Source: Betaproteobacteria bacterium (GTDB taxonomy: Bacteria; Pseudomonadota; Gammaproteobacteria; Burkholderiales; Rhodocyclaceae). Taken from it: a stretch of DNA of 36,185 bases. Position 1 is the first letter of the stretch, and every line of letters begins with the position of its first letter. A program made the position numbers and the translations under genes. Positions 7,702-17,661 of this stretch are shown here, piece by piece. The DNA lies in NCBI GenBank assembly GCA_016208415.1, contig JACQYB010000007.1, positions 1 through 36,185 of the forward strand, in the 5' to 3' direction. The notes under the pieces were generated by a model. That model saw nothing but the letters and a program-made list of their open reading frames with translations. It was not told the origin of the DNA and searched no databases.

Positions 7702-8226
7702 GTGCGCATCCTCGGCATCGACCCCGGCCTGCGCAACACCGGCTACGGCCTCATCGACCGCCACGGCCAGCGCCTGGCCTACGTGGCCAGCGGCGTGATC
7801 CGCACCGACGACACCCGGCCGCTGCCGCAGCGCCTGAAGGAACTGCTGGATGGGGTGGGCGAGGTCATCGCCACCTGGACGCCGGGCCAGGCGGCGGTGG
7901 AAAAGGTGTTCGTCAATGTCAATCCGCAGTCCACCTTGCTGCTGGGCCAGGCCCGCGGCGCGGCGATCTGCGCTCTGGTGTCCGCCGACCTGCCGGTGGC
8001 CGAGTACACCGCGCTGCAGGTCAAGCAGGCGGTGGTGGGCAACGGCCACGCCGCCAAGGAACAGGTGCAGCACATGGTGCGCCGCCTGCTCGCCCTGCCC
8101 GCCGACCCCTCCGCCGACGCCGCCGACGCCCTGGCCTGCGCCATCTGCCACGCCCACGGCGGGCAGGGGCTGGGCGCCCTGGACACCGCCGGATTCCGGG
8201 TACGCGGCGGCCGCCTGGTACGCTGA
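7702..8226 (+). CDS. ruvC: Holliday junction endonuclease RuvC
   Basis: RuvC resolves Holliday junctions by paired nicking together with RuvAB. The product from 7702 is 174 residues, matching the usual 173-174. The catalytic Asp is in ILGIDPGL, the Glu in AAVEKVFVN, and the final acidic pair in [14 protein letters not shown]. The start is a GTG. A GTG at 7657, coupled to the stop of the preceding gene, would add 15 residues ([15 protein letters not shown]) not found in homologues. I prefer 7702, with GGGGGAAGG upstream at rather long spacing. Confidence 0.94.
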   Translation: MRILGIDPGLRNTGYGLIDRHGQRLAYVASGVIRTDDTRPLPQRLKELLDGVGEVIATWTPGQAAVEKVFVNVNPQSTLLLGQARGAAICALVSADLPVAEYTALQVKQAVVGNGHAAKEQVQHMVRRLLALPADPSADAADALACAICHAHGGQGLGALDTAGFRVRGGRLVR

Positions 8227-8331
8227 GCCGGTCCCGGTCAGTCCTCGATTCCCATGCGCCTGCCCATCGCCGCGCCACTCTTCGACATGGACGAACCGCG
8301 GCCGCGGGCGCTGCCGTAAGGAGAACCCCGT

Positions 8332-8919
8332 ATGATCGGCCGCCTCACCGGCACCCTGCTGGACAAGAACCCGCCCCAGATCACCCTGGACGTGCAGGGC
8401 GTGGGCTACGAGCTCGACGTGCCCATGAGCACCTTCTACAACCTCCCGGCCAGCGGCGAGCGGGTGAGCCTGCGCACCCACATGATCGTGCGCGAGGACG
8501 GCCACTTCCTCTACGGCTTCGCCACCGAGGACGAGCGCGCCGCCTTCCGCCAGTTGCTGAAGATCAGCGGCGTCGGCGCGCGCATCGCCCTGGCGCTGCT
8601 CTCCGGCCTGTCCGTGGCCGACCTGGCCCAGGCCGTGGCGCGGCAGGAAACGGGGCGCCTGACGAAGATTCCCGGCATCGGCAAGAAGACCGCCGAGCGC
8701 CTGCTGCTGGAACTGCGCGACAGGCTGCCCAAAGTCGCCGCCGGCACCGTGGCGGGCGCCCCCCCCACCCCCGCTCCGGAGGGCGAGGACATCCTCAACG
8801 CCCTGCTGGCCCTGGGCTACAGCGAGCGCGAAGCCCAGGCCGCCATGAAGCAGTTGCCCCCCGGCGTGGCCGTGTCCGACGGCATCCGCCAGGCGCTGCG
8901 GCTGCTGTCGAAGGTGTAG
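8332..8919 (+). CDS. ruvA: Holliday junction branch-migration protein RuvA
   Basis: The product is 195 residues and forms the tetrameric DNA-binding core onto which RuvB loads. The OB-fold domain begins [10 protein letters not shown]. The two helix-hairpin-helix motifs are visible as [17 protein letters not shown] and [19 protein letters not shown]. The C-terminal three-helix domain III contacts RuvB. AAGGAG precedes the ATG. A 105-bp gap separates it from ruvC. Downstream, a REP pair and a toxin-antitoxin module separate it from ruvB, which is normally adjacent. Confidence 0.97.
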   Translation: MIGRLTGTLLDKNPPQITLDVQGVGYELDVPMSTFYNLPASGERVSLRTHMIVREDGHFLYGFATEDERAAFRQLLKISGVGARIALALLSGLSVADLAQAVARQETGRLTKIPGIGKKTAERLLLELRDRLPKVAAGTVAGAPPTPAPEGEDILNALLALGYSEREAQAAMKQLPPGVAVSDGIRQALRLLSKV

Positions 8920-8929
8920 CGGCGCTCAT

Positions 8930-8988
8930 GTGGGAGCGGGCTTGCCCGCGATAGCCGCCGCCGAGATCGCGGGCAAGCCTGCTCCCAC
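8930..8988. repeat. REP-pair (REPIN-like) palindrome, copy 3
   Basis: This is a 59-bp palindrome with arms GTGGGAGCGGGCTTGCCCGC and its near reverse complement, 10 bp after the ruvA stop codon. It marks the break between ruvA and the inserted Phd/PIN module. Confidence 0.93.
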
Positions 8989-9052
8989 CGCCAGCTCCCG
9001 CCACGGCCTGCGGGAAATCACCGGCATCGGGACCTGGATATGCGCAACGGTT

Positions 9053-9081
9053 TTGACGCCCCTCCGGCACCGGCCTATACT
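9053..9081 (+). promoter_or_regulatory. Near-consensus sigma-70 promoter of the Phd/PIN-ruvB unit
   Basis: TTGACG (9053-9058) and TATACT (9076-9081) are separated by exactly 17 bp, each with one deviation from consensus. Transcription would begin near 9088, about 23 bp before the antitoxin start. ruvB follows the toxin after only 2 bp, so this promoter should also transcribe ruvB. Confidence 0.75.
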
Positions 9082-9110
9082 CATCGGACCAACCCGTTGA
9101 CCAAGTCCCC

Positions 9111-9371
9111 ATGTCCACCACCGTCAACATCCACGAAGCCAAGGCCCACCTCTCCGAGTTGCTCAATCGCGCGCTGGACGGCGAGGAAGTGGTAATCGCC
9201 CGTGCCAACAAGCCGCTGGTGCGCCTCACGCCCATCGAGCCGCCGCGCAGGAAGCGCGTGTTCGGGCAGAATTTTGGTGGCTGGACCGAATCCGATCTCG
9301 ACGCCGTGCTCGCACCGCTGCCCGAAGACATCTGGGAGCCGTCCCCGACCGACCCCCTGGAACAGGGGTGA
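9111..9371 (+). CDS. Phd/YefM-family antitoxin
   Basis: This 86-residue protein has the family N-terminus: TVNIHEAKAHLSELLNRAL, then GEEVVIARANKPLVRLTPI, which forms the DNA-binding and dimer domain of Phd/YefM proteins. The C-terminal part (VLAPLPEDIWEPSP) is the likely toxin-binding arm. It lies directly before a PIN gene and overlaps it at TGATG. By family precedent it would repress its own promoter at 9053-9081 together with the toxin. Confidence 0.9.
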   Translation: MSTTVNIHEAKAHLSELLNRALDGEEVVIARANKPLVRLTPIEPPRRKRVFGQNFGGWTESDLDAVLAPLPEDIWEPSPTDPLEQG

Positions 9372-9766
9372 TGAGCCCGCTGCATGCGCTGCTTGACAGC
9401 CATGTCCTACTCTGGCTGGACGGCGGACCGAAGCGCCTGCGGCCGCAGGTGCGCGAGGCACTTGCCGACCCTGCCACTCACCTGTATGTCAGCGCGGCAA
9501 GCCTGTGGGAACTCCAACTCAAGTTCGGCAAGGGTCGGCTGCCCGAAGTGCCCTCGGTGAAAACCATGTGGGAGCGCATGCGAACGGCGGCGCAACTGCG
9601 GCTGCTCCACATCCAGCCGGAGCACCTCTGGCGGATGAGCGCGCTGCCGGACCTGCACGGTGACCCTTTCGACCGCCTGCTCGTCGCCCAGGCGCAGCAC
9701 GAGCGGCTGACCCTTGTGACGGCGGACACCCACCTCGCCCGCTACCCGGTGGAGATCCTCTGGTAA
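9371..9766 (+). CDS. PIN-domain toxin (VapC-like)
   Basis: The product is 131 residues. The PIN fold is visible as [13 protein letters not shown] at the N-terminus, [15 protein letters not shown] in the middle, and [12 protein letters not shown] then [17 protein letters not shown] at the end. Together these carry the four acidic residues typical of PIN ribonucleases paired with Phd-type antitoxins. The ATG at 9371 overlaps the antitoxin stop by one base; a GTG at 9368 is in frame. The stop is 2 bp before the ruvB start, so toxin and ruvB are probably on one mRNA. Confidence 0.9.
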   Translation: MSPLHALLDSHVLLWLDGGPKRLRPQVREALADPATHLYVSAASLWELQLKFGKGRLPEVPSVKTMWERMRTAAQLRLLHIQPEHLWRMSALPDLHGDPFDRLLVAQAQHERLTLVTADTHLARYPVEILW

Positions 9767-9768
9767 GC

Positions 9769-10833
<1,065 letters not shown>

Positions 10834-10923
10834 GTGGCCGGTCGAAGGCAGGCGGTGCGCCGCCGCGCCGCAAGAAACCCCACGCCCGACCGGGGATTGG
10901 ACTGCGGTAGAATGCCCTCCGCC

Positions 10924-11352
10924 ATGCAGCACCAACTCTCCGGCGCCCGCGCACACTTCGTCCTGCCGGTGCGCGTCTATTACGAAGACACCGACGCCGC
11001 CGGGATCGTCTATTACGCCACCTATCTGCGTTACCTGGAGCGTGCCCGCACCGAATGGCTGCGGGAACTGGGGTTCAACCAGTCGCGCCTGGCCGAGCGC
11101 CACGGCATCGCCTTCGCGGTGCGCTCGCTCGGCGTCGATTACCTGCGCCCGGCCAGGCTGGACGACCTGCTCGACGTGGTGTCGGAGATCGAATCCCTGG
11201 GCCGCGCCCAGATGGCCTTCGCCCAGACCGTGCGGCGCGGCGATGAAACGCTGCTGCGCTCCAGCGTGCGCGTGGTGTGCGTGGATCTGGCACGCATGAA
11301 ACCCGCGGAAATCCCCGAGGATATCCGCAGCCGACTGGAGGACCTGACTTGA
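10924..11352 (+). CDS. ybgC: Tol-Pal-associated acyl-CoA thioesterase
   Basis: This 142-residue hotdog-fold protein contains the family motif VRVYYEDTDAAGIVYYATYL with its catalytic Asp. YLERARTEWLRELG and the C-terminal RVVCVDLARMKP are also conserved. YbgC hydrolyses short or phospholipid-related acyl thioesters and is encoded at the head of tol-pal operons. An ATG at 10912 would add four residues, but it overlaps a possible -10 (TAGAAT, 10908-10913), so I prefer 10924. The last base of the stop overlaps the TTG of tolQ. Confidence 0.94.
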   Translation: MQHQLSGARAHFVLPVRVYYEDTDAAGIVYYATYLRYLERARTEWLRELGFNQSRLAERHGIAFAVRSLGVDYLRPARLDDLLDVVSEIESLGRAQMAFAQTVRRGDETLLRSSVRVVCVDLARMKPAEIPEDIRSRLEDLT

Positions 11353-12029
11353 ACGTGACCGCGGACCTGTCCATCGTCTCCCTCATCCTCAACGCCAGCG
11401 CCGTGGTGAAGTTCGTCATGGCGCTGCTGGCGGCGGTGTCCGTCATGTCGTGGTACTGGATCTTCCGCAAGGCCTTCGCCATCCGCGCCGCGCGCAGCAA
11501 GACCGACCGCTTCGAGCGCGACTTCTGGAGCGGCGGCGACCTCACCGCGCTCTACAACAGCGCCGTCAACGCCCGCCACAGCACCGGCGCGCTGGAACGC
11601 ATCTTCGAATCCGGCTTCGGCGAATTCACCAAGCTGCGCGCCCAGCGCGCCACCCTCGAACCCTCGGCGGTGGTGGACGGGGCGCGGCGCGCCATGCGCG
11701 CCACCTTCCAGCGCGAGATGGACAACCTGGAGGCGCACCTGGCCTTCCTCGCCTCGGTGGGGTCGGTGAGCCCCTACGTCGGCCTGTTCGGCACGGTGTG
11801 GGGCATCATGAACGCCTTCCGCGGCCTGTCCAACGTCACCTCCGCCACGCTGGCCCACGTCGCCCCGGGCATCGCCGAGGCCCTGGTGGCCACGGCCATC
11901 GGCCTGTTCGCGGCCATCCCGGCGGTGGTGGCCTACAACCGCTACGCCCACGACATCGACCGCATCGCCATCCGCTTCGAGAGCTTCATGGAGGAGTTCT
12001 CCAACATCCTGCAGCGGCAGATGCGATAG
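11349..12029 (+). CDS. tolQ: Tol-Pal system protein TolQ
   Basis: The product is 226 residues, an inner-membrane MotA/ExbB homologue that forms the proton channel with TolR. Three membrane segments are visible: [20 protein letters not shown] near the N-terminus, [18 protein letters not shown], and [19 protein letters not shown]. The start is a TTG overlapping the ybgC stop; GGAGG sits 7 nt upstream. A GTG at 11355 is less well placed. Neighbours tolR and tolA follow, as in the standard operon. Confidence 0.95.
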   Translation: MNVTADLSIVSLILNASAVVKFVMALLAAVSVMSWYWIFRKAFAIRAARSKTDRFERDFWSGGDLTALYNSAVNARHSTGALERIFESGFGEFTKLRAQRATLEPSAVVDGARRAMRATFQREMDNLEAHLAFLASVGSVSPYVGLFGTVWGIMNAFRGLSNVTSATLAHVAPGIAEALVATAIGLFAAIPAVVAYNRYAHDIDRIAIRFESFMEEFSNILQRQMR

Positions 12030-12087
12030 CCGCGCAGGCCGGCCCGATCGCCGGCCCGCACGCGTCCGAGCCACACCCGGAGCCACC

Positions 12088-12491
<404 letters not shown>

Positions 12492-12495
<4 letters not shown>

Positions 12496-13319
12496 GGGAA
12501 GGGGCCGAGCGGCGCGAGGTGCGGCGGCACGAGCCCGGACGCAGGGCGTCCATCGTCCTGACGGTGCTGGTGCACGCCGCGCTGGTGGCCGTGCTGATCT
12601 ACGGCCTGGCGTGGCGTTCCGAACCGCCGCCGGCGGTGGAGGTGGGCCTGGTTCGCCCCGAGGAACTCGCCCCGGCGCCCAAGGTCGCGCCGGAACCTCC
12701 GCCCGAGCCGCCCAAGCCGGAGCCGAAACCCGAGCCGCCGCCTCCGCCCAAGCCGGCGCCCAAGGTGGAGCCGCCCAAGCCCGACATCGCCATCAAGGAA
12801 GAGAAGAAGAAACCGAAGGACGAGCCGAAAAAGGAGCCGCCCAGGGAAGAGCCGAAACCGAAGAAGGAGCCGCCGAAGAAGGAGGATCCCCGGCCCAAGG
12901 CCCCCCCGGAGCCCCCTCCGGACCTGACAAAGGAACTGCTCAAGCGCGAGACCGACCAGCTCGCCCGCTCGCGCGAGGCCCAGCGCGCCAGCGACGAGCT
13001 GGCCCACCTCGCCCAGAGCCGCGCCGCCTCCGCCCTGCAGCGCACCCAGGGCGCCTGGGTGGACAAGATCCGCAGCAAGATCCGCGGCAACCTGCTCGTG
13101 CCGCCGGGCGTCAGCGGCAACCCGGAGGCCGAGTTCGACGTGCGCCTGCTGCCCGACGGTTCGGTGCTGGAGGCGCGCCTGCGCAAATCCACCGGCAACG
13201 CCGCCCTGGACGGCGCCATCGAACGCGCCATCGCCAAGTCCTCCCCCCTGCCCAAGCCCGACGACCCGGCCGCCTTCGTGCGCGACCTGCACCTCAAGTT
13301 CCGCCCGCTGGCGGATTGA
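12492..13319 (+). CDS. tolA: Tol-Pal system protein TolA
   Basis: The product is 275 residues, shorter than E. coli TolA (421). It has a short cytoplasmic tail, a membrane helix ([20 protein letters not shown]) near residues 17-37, a linker to about residue 145, a charged helix, and a C-terminal TonB/TolA domain ([20 protein letters not shown], then the [11 protein letters not shown] core). The linker is dominated by Pro, Glu and Lys, like TonB, rather than the long Ala-Lys helix of enteric TolA. TolA links TolQR to Pal and TolB during outer-membrane constriction. It is ATGA-coupled to tolR. Confidence 0.94.
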
Positions 13320-13372
13320 CGGGGGTGCGCGGGAGTTCGTTGAGCCGCGAGACCGCAGTCGCTGCCTCCGCG

Positions 13373-13588
13373 TCAAGCAGCCTCGAGTTGCGCCAATGGC
13401 ATGTGATTGACCGTCAGCCGGCGGATATCGGCCTTCTTGCTCGCATGCTGCACGTCAATGCCCACCAGCGCGCCGTGTTCGTCAAAATCCAGCACCACTC
13501 CCTCCGACACCTCATCGGAATCCACGGATGGCCGCTCGGCAAGGTGGATGTACAGCGAATCCGTCGCTGCATCGTAGTCCAGTCTCAT
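13373..13588 (-). CDS. DUF2283 domain protein
   Basis: This 71-residue protein starts MRLDYDAATDSLYIHLAE, the DUF2283 signature, and continues GVVLDFDEHGALVGIDVQHAS. DUF2283 proteins are small, of unknown function, and usually lie beside another small gene, which suggests a toxin-antitoxin-like pair. Here it is second in a two-gene unit, ATGA-coupled to the gene at 13585-13833. It is antisense to the tol operon, sitting between tolA and tolB. A biochemical role has not been shown. Confidence 0.85.
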   Translation of the reverse strand: MRLDYDAATDSLYIHLAERPSVDSDEVSEGVVLDFDEHGALVGIDVQHASKKADIRRLTVNHMPLAQLEAA

Positions 13589-13833
13589 GGCTTGAATCTC
13601 CTGTCGGGAAACGCATTGTGCAAAGTCACCCCATCGGGCAGCGTAACCACTCGCAAGTAGCGGCCAATCTCCTCCACCCAGACCCAGTGCCGAATGCGCC
13701 CATCCTCGGGCTGCACCTCCCGGCGCACCGGCTGCCGCAGAGCCGTGAGGCACCAGTCCAAACGCAAGTAAGGCCTTTTCTCCAGGACATCGTTGCGGAA
13801 GTAGTCGGTCATCGGATGCACGATCGCCATCAT
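13585..13833 (-). CDS. Small hypothetical protein paired with DUF2283
   Basis: The product is 82 residues and aromatic- and Arg-rich, with DYFRNDVLEKRPYLRLDWC at the N-terminus and GRIRHWVWVEEIG, RYLRVVTLPDGVTLHNAFP near the end. I recall similar proteins beside DUF2283 genes (the DUF4258 class is one known partner), but I cannot assign a named family. A compact basic protein overlapping its partner by 4 bp fits a toxin-like role; this is inference. In-frame ATGs at 13830 and 13812 are alternative starts. Confidence 0.7.
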   Translation of the reverse strand: MMAIVHPMTDYFRNDVLEKRPYLRLDWCLTALRQPVRREVQPEDGRIRHWVWVEEIGRYLRVVTLPDGVTLHNAFPDRRFKP

Positions 13834-14269
13834 ACGTCACCACCCTGCGGGCTGGTCCCCTTCGATCCGGACTCCGGCCGAATGCGCGGCAGGGGTGCCG
13901 TCTTCGGCGGACGCGCTCCGGTGCGCCACGGCCGGCACATTGCAGCGCGGGCGGCCATCCCCTTCGCCACGGCCCATGGGGCGGCCCGTGAGCGCCAATC
14001 GATGCCGCGGCCGGCGGCACGGCGGGCACGGCCCGCCCTATGAGGGCTCGTTGCAGGTAATGTGGCGCCCGCCTTGCAGGATGCGGCACGGCGATGAGGA
14101 AGGGACGCGCGACCAAGGAAGTCAGCCGCCGCGCGCGCCCGGATTGAGCGCCGTTGTCAGCATCGCGGCGCCCGGCGCGTTACAAGATGGATAAGCCGCG
14201 CCGCGAAGGCGGCGGACCCGAAACCCCGTTTGCTATAATGCCCGGAGTTTTTCCCCGCCCCGCCCCGCG
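13834..14269. other. Gene-free interval before tolB
   Basis: No convincing gene is seen in these 436 bp; the open frames lack family features. A GC-rich palindromic patch near 14021-14044 (CGGGCACGGCCCGCCC) looks like a different short REP-type sequence. The tolB promoter lies at 14230-14238. The interval probably came in with the DUF2283 pair that separates tolA from tolB. Confidence 0.6.
14230..14238 (+). promoter_or_regulatory. Extended -10 promoter of tolB-pal-cpoB
   Basis: TGC followed by a perfect TATAAT (14233-14238) makes an extended -10 element. No recognisable -35 lies 17 bp upstream. It is about 32 bp before the tolB ATG. Such a promoter is needed here because the antisense DUF2283 pair interrupts the operon after tolA. 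Confidence 0.7.
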
Positions 14270-15541
14270 ATGACTTCCGTATTCCGCTTCCTGCTCGCCG
14301 TCGCCCTGCTCGTTGTTGCCACCGGCGCGCGCGCCCAGCTCACCATCGAGATCACCGGCGCCGGCGCCAACCGCATCCCCATTACCATCGCGCCCTTCGA
14401 AGGCGCCAGCGCCATGCAGACGGTGGTCACGGGCGTGGTGCGGGCCGACCTGGAACGCAGCGGCTTCTTCCGCCCCGCGGAAGGGCTGCGTCCCATGGGC
14501 GAGGCCGCCGCGGTGGACTACGCGGAATGGAAGGGCCGCGGCGCCGACGCGCTGGTGGTGGGCACCATCTCCCCCGCCTCGGGCGAGCGCTACGAGGTGC
14601 GCTTCCGCCTCTACGACGTGACCAGGCAGGCCAGTCTCGGCGGCATGGCCTACGTCATGACCGCCGCCCAGGCCCGCCTCACCGGCCACCGCATCGCCGA
14701 CTTCATCTACGAGAAGCTGCTGGGCGAGCCGGGGGTGTTCTCCACCCGCATCGCCTACGTGGTGAAGAACGCCGGACGCTACGAGCTGCAGATCGCCGAC
14801 GCCGACGGAGCCAACCCCCAGACCGCCCTGGCCTCCCGCGAGCCCATCATCTCGCCGGTGTGGTCGCCGGACGGCTCGCGCCTGGCCTACGTCTCCTTCG
14901 AGGCGAAGAAGCCGGTGGTGTATGTCCACAACCTCGCCACCGGCCAGCGGCACGTGGCGGCCAACTTCAAGGGTTCGAATTCCGCCCCGGCCTGGACGCC
15001 GGACGGCCGGCGCCTGGGCGTGGTGCTCAGCAAGGACGGCGGCTCGCAGATCTTCCTGGTGAATGCCGACGGCAGCGGCGTGCAGCGCCTCGCCCAGTCC
15101 GGCGCCATCGACACCGAGCCGCGCTTCTCCCCCGACGGCCAGTGGATCTATTTCACCTCCGACCGCGGCGGCAGCCCGCAGATCTATCGCATCCCCGCCG
15201 GCGGCGGCAACGCCGAGCGCGTGAGCTTCGAAGGCAGCTACAACGTCACCCCGCGCCCCTCGCCGGACGGCAAGACGCTGGCCTACGTGTCGCGCAACGG
15301 CGGGCGTTTCCAGCTCACCACGCTCGATCTGGCCTCGCGCCAGGTGCAGGTGCTCACCGATTCCGCCAAGGACGAATCCCCCAGCTTCGCGCCCAACGGC
15401 CGCATGATCCTCTACGCCTCGGAGGTTGGCGGGCGCGGCGTGCTGGCCGCCATTTCCACCGACGGGCGGGTCAAGCAGCGCCTGTCGGTGAGCGGCGGCG
15501 ACGTGCGCGAGCCGACCTGGGGCCCCCTTCCCAAGAACTGA
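14270..15541 (+). CDS. tolB: Tol-Pal system beta-propeller protein TolB
   Basis: The product is 423 residues. A signal peptide ends at GARA-Q (about residue 22). An N-terminal alpha/beta domain (LTIEITGAGANRIPITIAPF) is followed by a six-bladed propeller with repeated SPDG signatures: VWSPDGSRLAY, AWTPDGRRLGV, RFSPDGQWIYF, RPSPDGKTLAY and a final SFAPNGRMILY. Periplasmic TolB binds Pal and TolA. It begins the second half of the tol-pal cluster, with pal 20 bp downstream. Confidence 0.97.
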   Translation: MTSVFRFLLAVALLVVATGARAQLTIEITGAGANRIPITIAPFEGASAMQTVVTGVVRADLERSGFFRPAEGLRPMGEAAAVDYAEWKGRGADALVVGTISPASGERYEVRFRLYDVTRQASLGGMAYVMTAAQARLTGHRIADFIYEKLLGEPGVFSTRIAYVVKNAGRYELQIADADGANPQTALASREPIISPVWSPDGSRLAYVSFEAKKPVVYVHNLATGQRHVAANFKGSNSAPAWTPDGRRLGVVLSKDGGSQIFLVNADGSGVQRLAQSGAIDTEPRFSPDGQWIYFTSDRGGSPQIYRIPAGGGNAERVSFEGSYNVTPRPSPDGKTLAYVSRNGGRFQLTTLDLASRQVQVLTDSAKDESPSFAPNGRMILYASEVGGRGVLAAISTDGRVKQRLSVSGGDVREPTWGPLPKN

Positions 15542-15561
15542 CCCTCACCTGGAGAACCCAC

Positions 15562-16128
15562 ATGATCCGAATCCTTTCCGCCCGCGCCGCCGCCCTGATG
15601 GCCGCGCTGAGCGTTGCGCTGCTCGTGGCCGGCTGCGGCTCCACCCAGCCGGCGGCCGAACAGACGGCCGCGGGCGTCGAAGACCGCGTACCGGGCAAGG
15701 CTGCCGGAGAGCCGACGACCACGGGCGTGACGCCGGACGGCGTGAGCCAGGCCGCCCTGGCCGAGCTGCGCGACCCCAAGAGCATCCTCGCCAAGCGCAG
15801 CGTGTATTTCGACTACGACAGCTTTGCCATCCGCGATGAATACAAGCCGCTGGTGGACGCCCACGCCCGCTTCCTGGCGCGCTACCCGACCATGAAGGTG
15901 CTCATCCAGGGCAACACCGACGAGCGCGGCTCGCGGGAATACAACCTGGCCCTGGGCCAGAAGCGCGCCGACGCGGTGAAAAAGGCGCTGATGCTGCTGG
16001 GCGCCAAGGAGACGCAGATCGAGTCCGTCAGCCTGGGTGAAGAGAAGCCCAAGGACGCGGGCCACGACGAAGCCGCCTGGGCGCAGAACCGGCGCGGCGA
16101 CCTGCTCTACAGCGGCATGGACTTCTGA
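15562..16128 (+). CDS. pal: Peptidoglycan-associated lipoprotein Pal
   Basis: This 188-residue outer-membrane lipoprotein has a lipobox LVAGC at about residues 21-25. The OmpA-like domain begins at SVYFDYDSFAI. The peptidoglycan-binding helix reads GNTDERGSREYNLALGQKRA, and the domain ends with SLGEEKPKD and AWAQNRRGDLLYSG. It binds peptidoglycan non-covalently and is the cargo of the Tol machine. CTGGAG precedes the ATG. The cpoB start follows after 2 bp. Confidence 0.97.
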   Translation: MIRILSARAAALMAALSVALLVAGCGSTQPAAEQTAAGVEDRVPGKAAGEPTTTGVTPDGVSQAALAELRDPKSILAKRSVYFDYDSFAIRDEYKPLVDAHARFLARYPTMKVLIQGNTDERGSREYNLALGQKRADAVKKALMLLGAKETQIESVSLGEEKPKDAGHDEAAWAQNRRGDLLYSGMDF

Positions 16129-16130
16129 CC

Positions 16131-16874
16131 ATGCGCCGGCTTCGGCGGGTGACGGCACTGTTCCTGGCGGCCGCCGCGATGCCGGCCGCCGCGGGCCTGT
16201 TCGACGACGACGAGGCGCGGCGCCGCATCGAGGATTTCCGCGCCAAGACCGAGACCCGACTGGAGAAGCTGGAGTCCGGCAATGCCCGCGCGCAGCTCGA
16301 ACTGAACAACCAGATCGAGGCCCTGCGCGGCGAACTCGCCTGCCTGCGGGGGCAGATCGAGGTGCTGACCCACGACGTCCTGGCCGCCCAGAAGCGCCAG
16401 CAGGATTTCTACATCGATCTCGACAGCCGCCTGCGCAAGCTGGAGAGCGCCGCCGCCGAGTCCGCCAAGGCGCCTGGCCCGGCGCAGCCCGCCGCCGACC
16501 CGGCGGCCGAGATGCGCGACTACGAAGCCGCGCTGGCGCAGTTCCGCGCCGCCAAGTACAAGGAGGCCGTGCCGGCGTTCCAGGCCTTCATCAAGGCCTA
16601 CCCCGCCGGCGCCTTCGCGGCCAACGCCCACTACTGGCTGGGCGCCAGCCACTACCAGTCGCGGGACTACACCGCCGCCCGCGACATGTTCCTCAAGGTC
16701 GTCACCACCTGGCCCGCCGACCCCAAGGCAGCCGACGCCATGCTGGGCATCGCCAACTGCCAGCAGGCCACGGGCGACGGCAAGGGCGCGCGCCAGACCA
16801 TGGAAACGCTGGTCGCCAAGCACCCCGACAGCCAGGCCGCCACCCTGGCCCGCGACCGCCTGAAGAAGAAGTAG
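16131..16874 (+). CDS. cpoB: Tol-Pal-associated periplasmic protein CpoB (YbgF)
   Basis: The product is 247 residues. A signal peptide ends near MPAAAG (about residue 21). A trimeric coiled-coil follows (about residues 40-110, heptads such as LELNNQIEALRGELACLRG). The C-terminal half holds three TPR repeats (YEAALAQFRAAKYKEAVPAF, AHYWLGASHYQSRDYTAA, DAMLGIANCQQATGD). CpoB coordinates Tol with PBP1B-dependent cell-wall synthesis in E. coli. It is the last tol-pal gene and is followed by a REP pair. Confidence 0.95.
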   Translation: MRRLRRVTALFLAAAAMPAAAGLFDDDEARRRIEDFRAKTETRLEKLESGNARAQLELNNQIEALRGELACLRGQIEVLTHDVLAAQKRQQDFYIDLDSRLRKLESAAAESAKAPGPAQPAADPAAEMRDYEAALAQFRAAKYKEAVPAFQAFIKAYPAGAFAANAHYWLGASHYQSRDYTAARDMFLKVVTTWPADPKAADAMLGIANCQQATGDGKGARQTMETLVAKHPDSQAATLARDRLKKK

Positions 16875-16885
16875 CCCCGGCTCCT

Positions 16886-16944
16886 GTGGGAGCGGGCTTG
16901 CCCGCGATTGCGGCCGCTGGAATCGCGGGCACGCCCGCTCCCAC
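16886..16944. repeat. REP-pair (REPIN-like) palindrome, copy 4
   Basis: This is a 59-bp palindrome with left arm GTGGGAGCGGGCTTGCCCGC and right arm ending GCTCCCAC, 12 bp after the cpoB stop. It is the last copy in the window; none was seen from 17 kb to 36 kb. Confidence 0.93.
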
Positions 16945-16988
16945 ACGAAAGCGCCGCCCCACAACCCGCGTGAAGCGCCGGTGATCCA

Positions 16989-17654
16989 TTGACCCGCCCC
17001 ACCCCCTCCACCCCCACCCGGCTGCGCGTCACCGAGATCTTCCATTCCATCCAGGGCGAGAGCATCCGGGCGGGCCTGCCCACGGTGTTCATCCGTCTCA
17101 CCGGCTGCCCGTTGCGCTGCACCTGGTGCGATACCGAATACGCCTTCACCGGCGGACATTGGATGAGCCTGGCGCAGGTGCTGATGGAGACCGCCCGCCA
17201 CGGCACCCGCCACGTCTGCGTCACAGGCGGCGAGCCCCTGGCCCAGAAGGCCTGCCTGCCGCTGCTCACGGCGCTGTGCGATGCCGGCTACTCCGTGTCG
17301 CTGGAAACCAGCGGCGCGCTCGACATCGGCGCCGTGGATGCGCGCGTGTCACGCGTCATGGACCTCAAGGCCCCCGGCTCCGGCGAGGAACACCGCAACC
17401 GCTGGGAAAACCTCGCCTGCCTCAACCCCCACGACGAGATCAAGATCGTGCTGGCCAATGCCGTTGACTACGCCTGGGCGCGCGATGTCATCCAGGCCCG
17501 CCGGCTGGATGCGCTCTGCCCCATCATCCTTTCGGTGGTTCAGGGGCAACTGGCGCCCGCAATGCTGGCAGAATGGATCCTGCGCGACCGGCTGCCGGTG
17601 CGGCTTCAGGTTCAGTTACACAAGGTGATATGGGGAAGCGTCCCCGGACGTTGA
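16989..17654 (+). CDS. queE: 7-carboxy-7-deazaguanine synthase
   Basis: The product is 221 residues, a radical SAM enzyme that converts 6-carboxy-tetrahydropterin to 7-carboxy-7-deazaguanine in queuosine biosynthesis. The cluster-binding CX3CX2C is visible in TGCPLRCTWCDTEYAF, and the SAM-binding GGE in VCVTGGEPLAQK. HSIQGES near the N-terminus is typical. The start is a TTG at 16989 with no strong ribosome site; no in-frame ATG lies ahead of the conserved region. Its position after cpoB is common in gammaproteobacteria. Confidence 0.95.
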   Translation: MTRPTPSTPTRLRVTEIFHSIQGESIRAGLPTVFIRLTGCPLRCTWCDTEYAFTGGHWMSLAQVLMETARHGTRHVCVTGGEPLAQKACLPLLTALCDAGYSVSLETSGALDIGAVDARVSRVMDLKAPGSGEEHRNRWENLACLNPHDEIKIVLANAVDYAWARDVIQARRLDALCPIILSVVQGQLAPAMLAEWILRDRLPVRLQVQLHKVIWGSVPGR

Positions 17655-17661
17655 TGACTTC

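Noticed and set aside
14021-14044. CGGGCACGGCCCGCCC patch as a second REP family
   Set aside because: Only one convincing copy is present, so it is mentioned in the gap description but not called separately.
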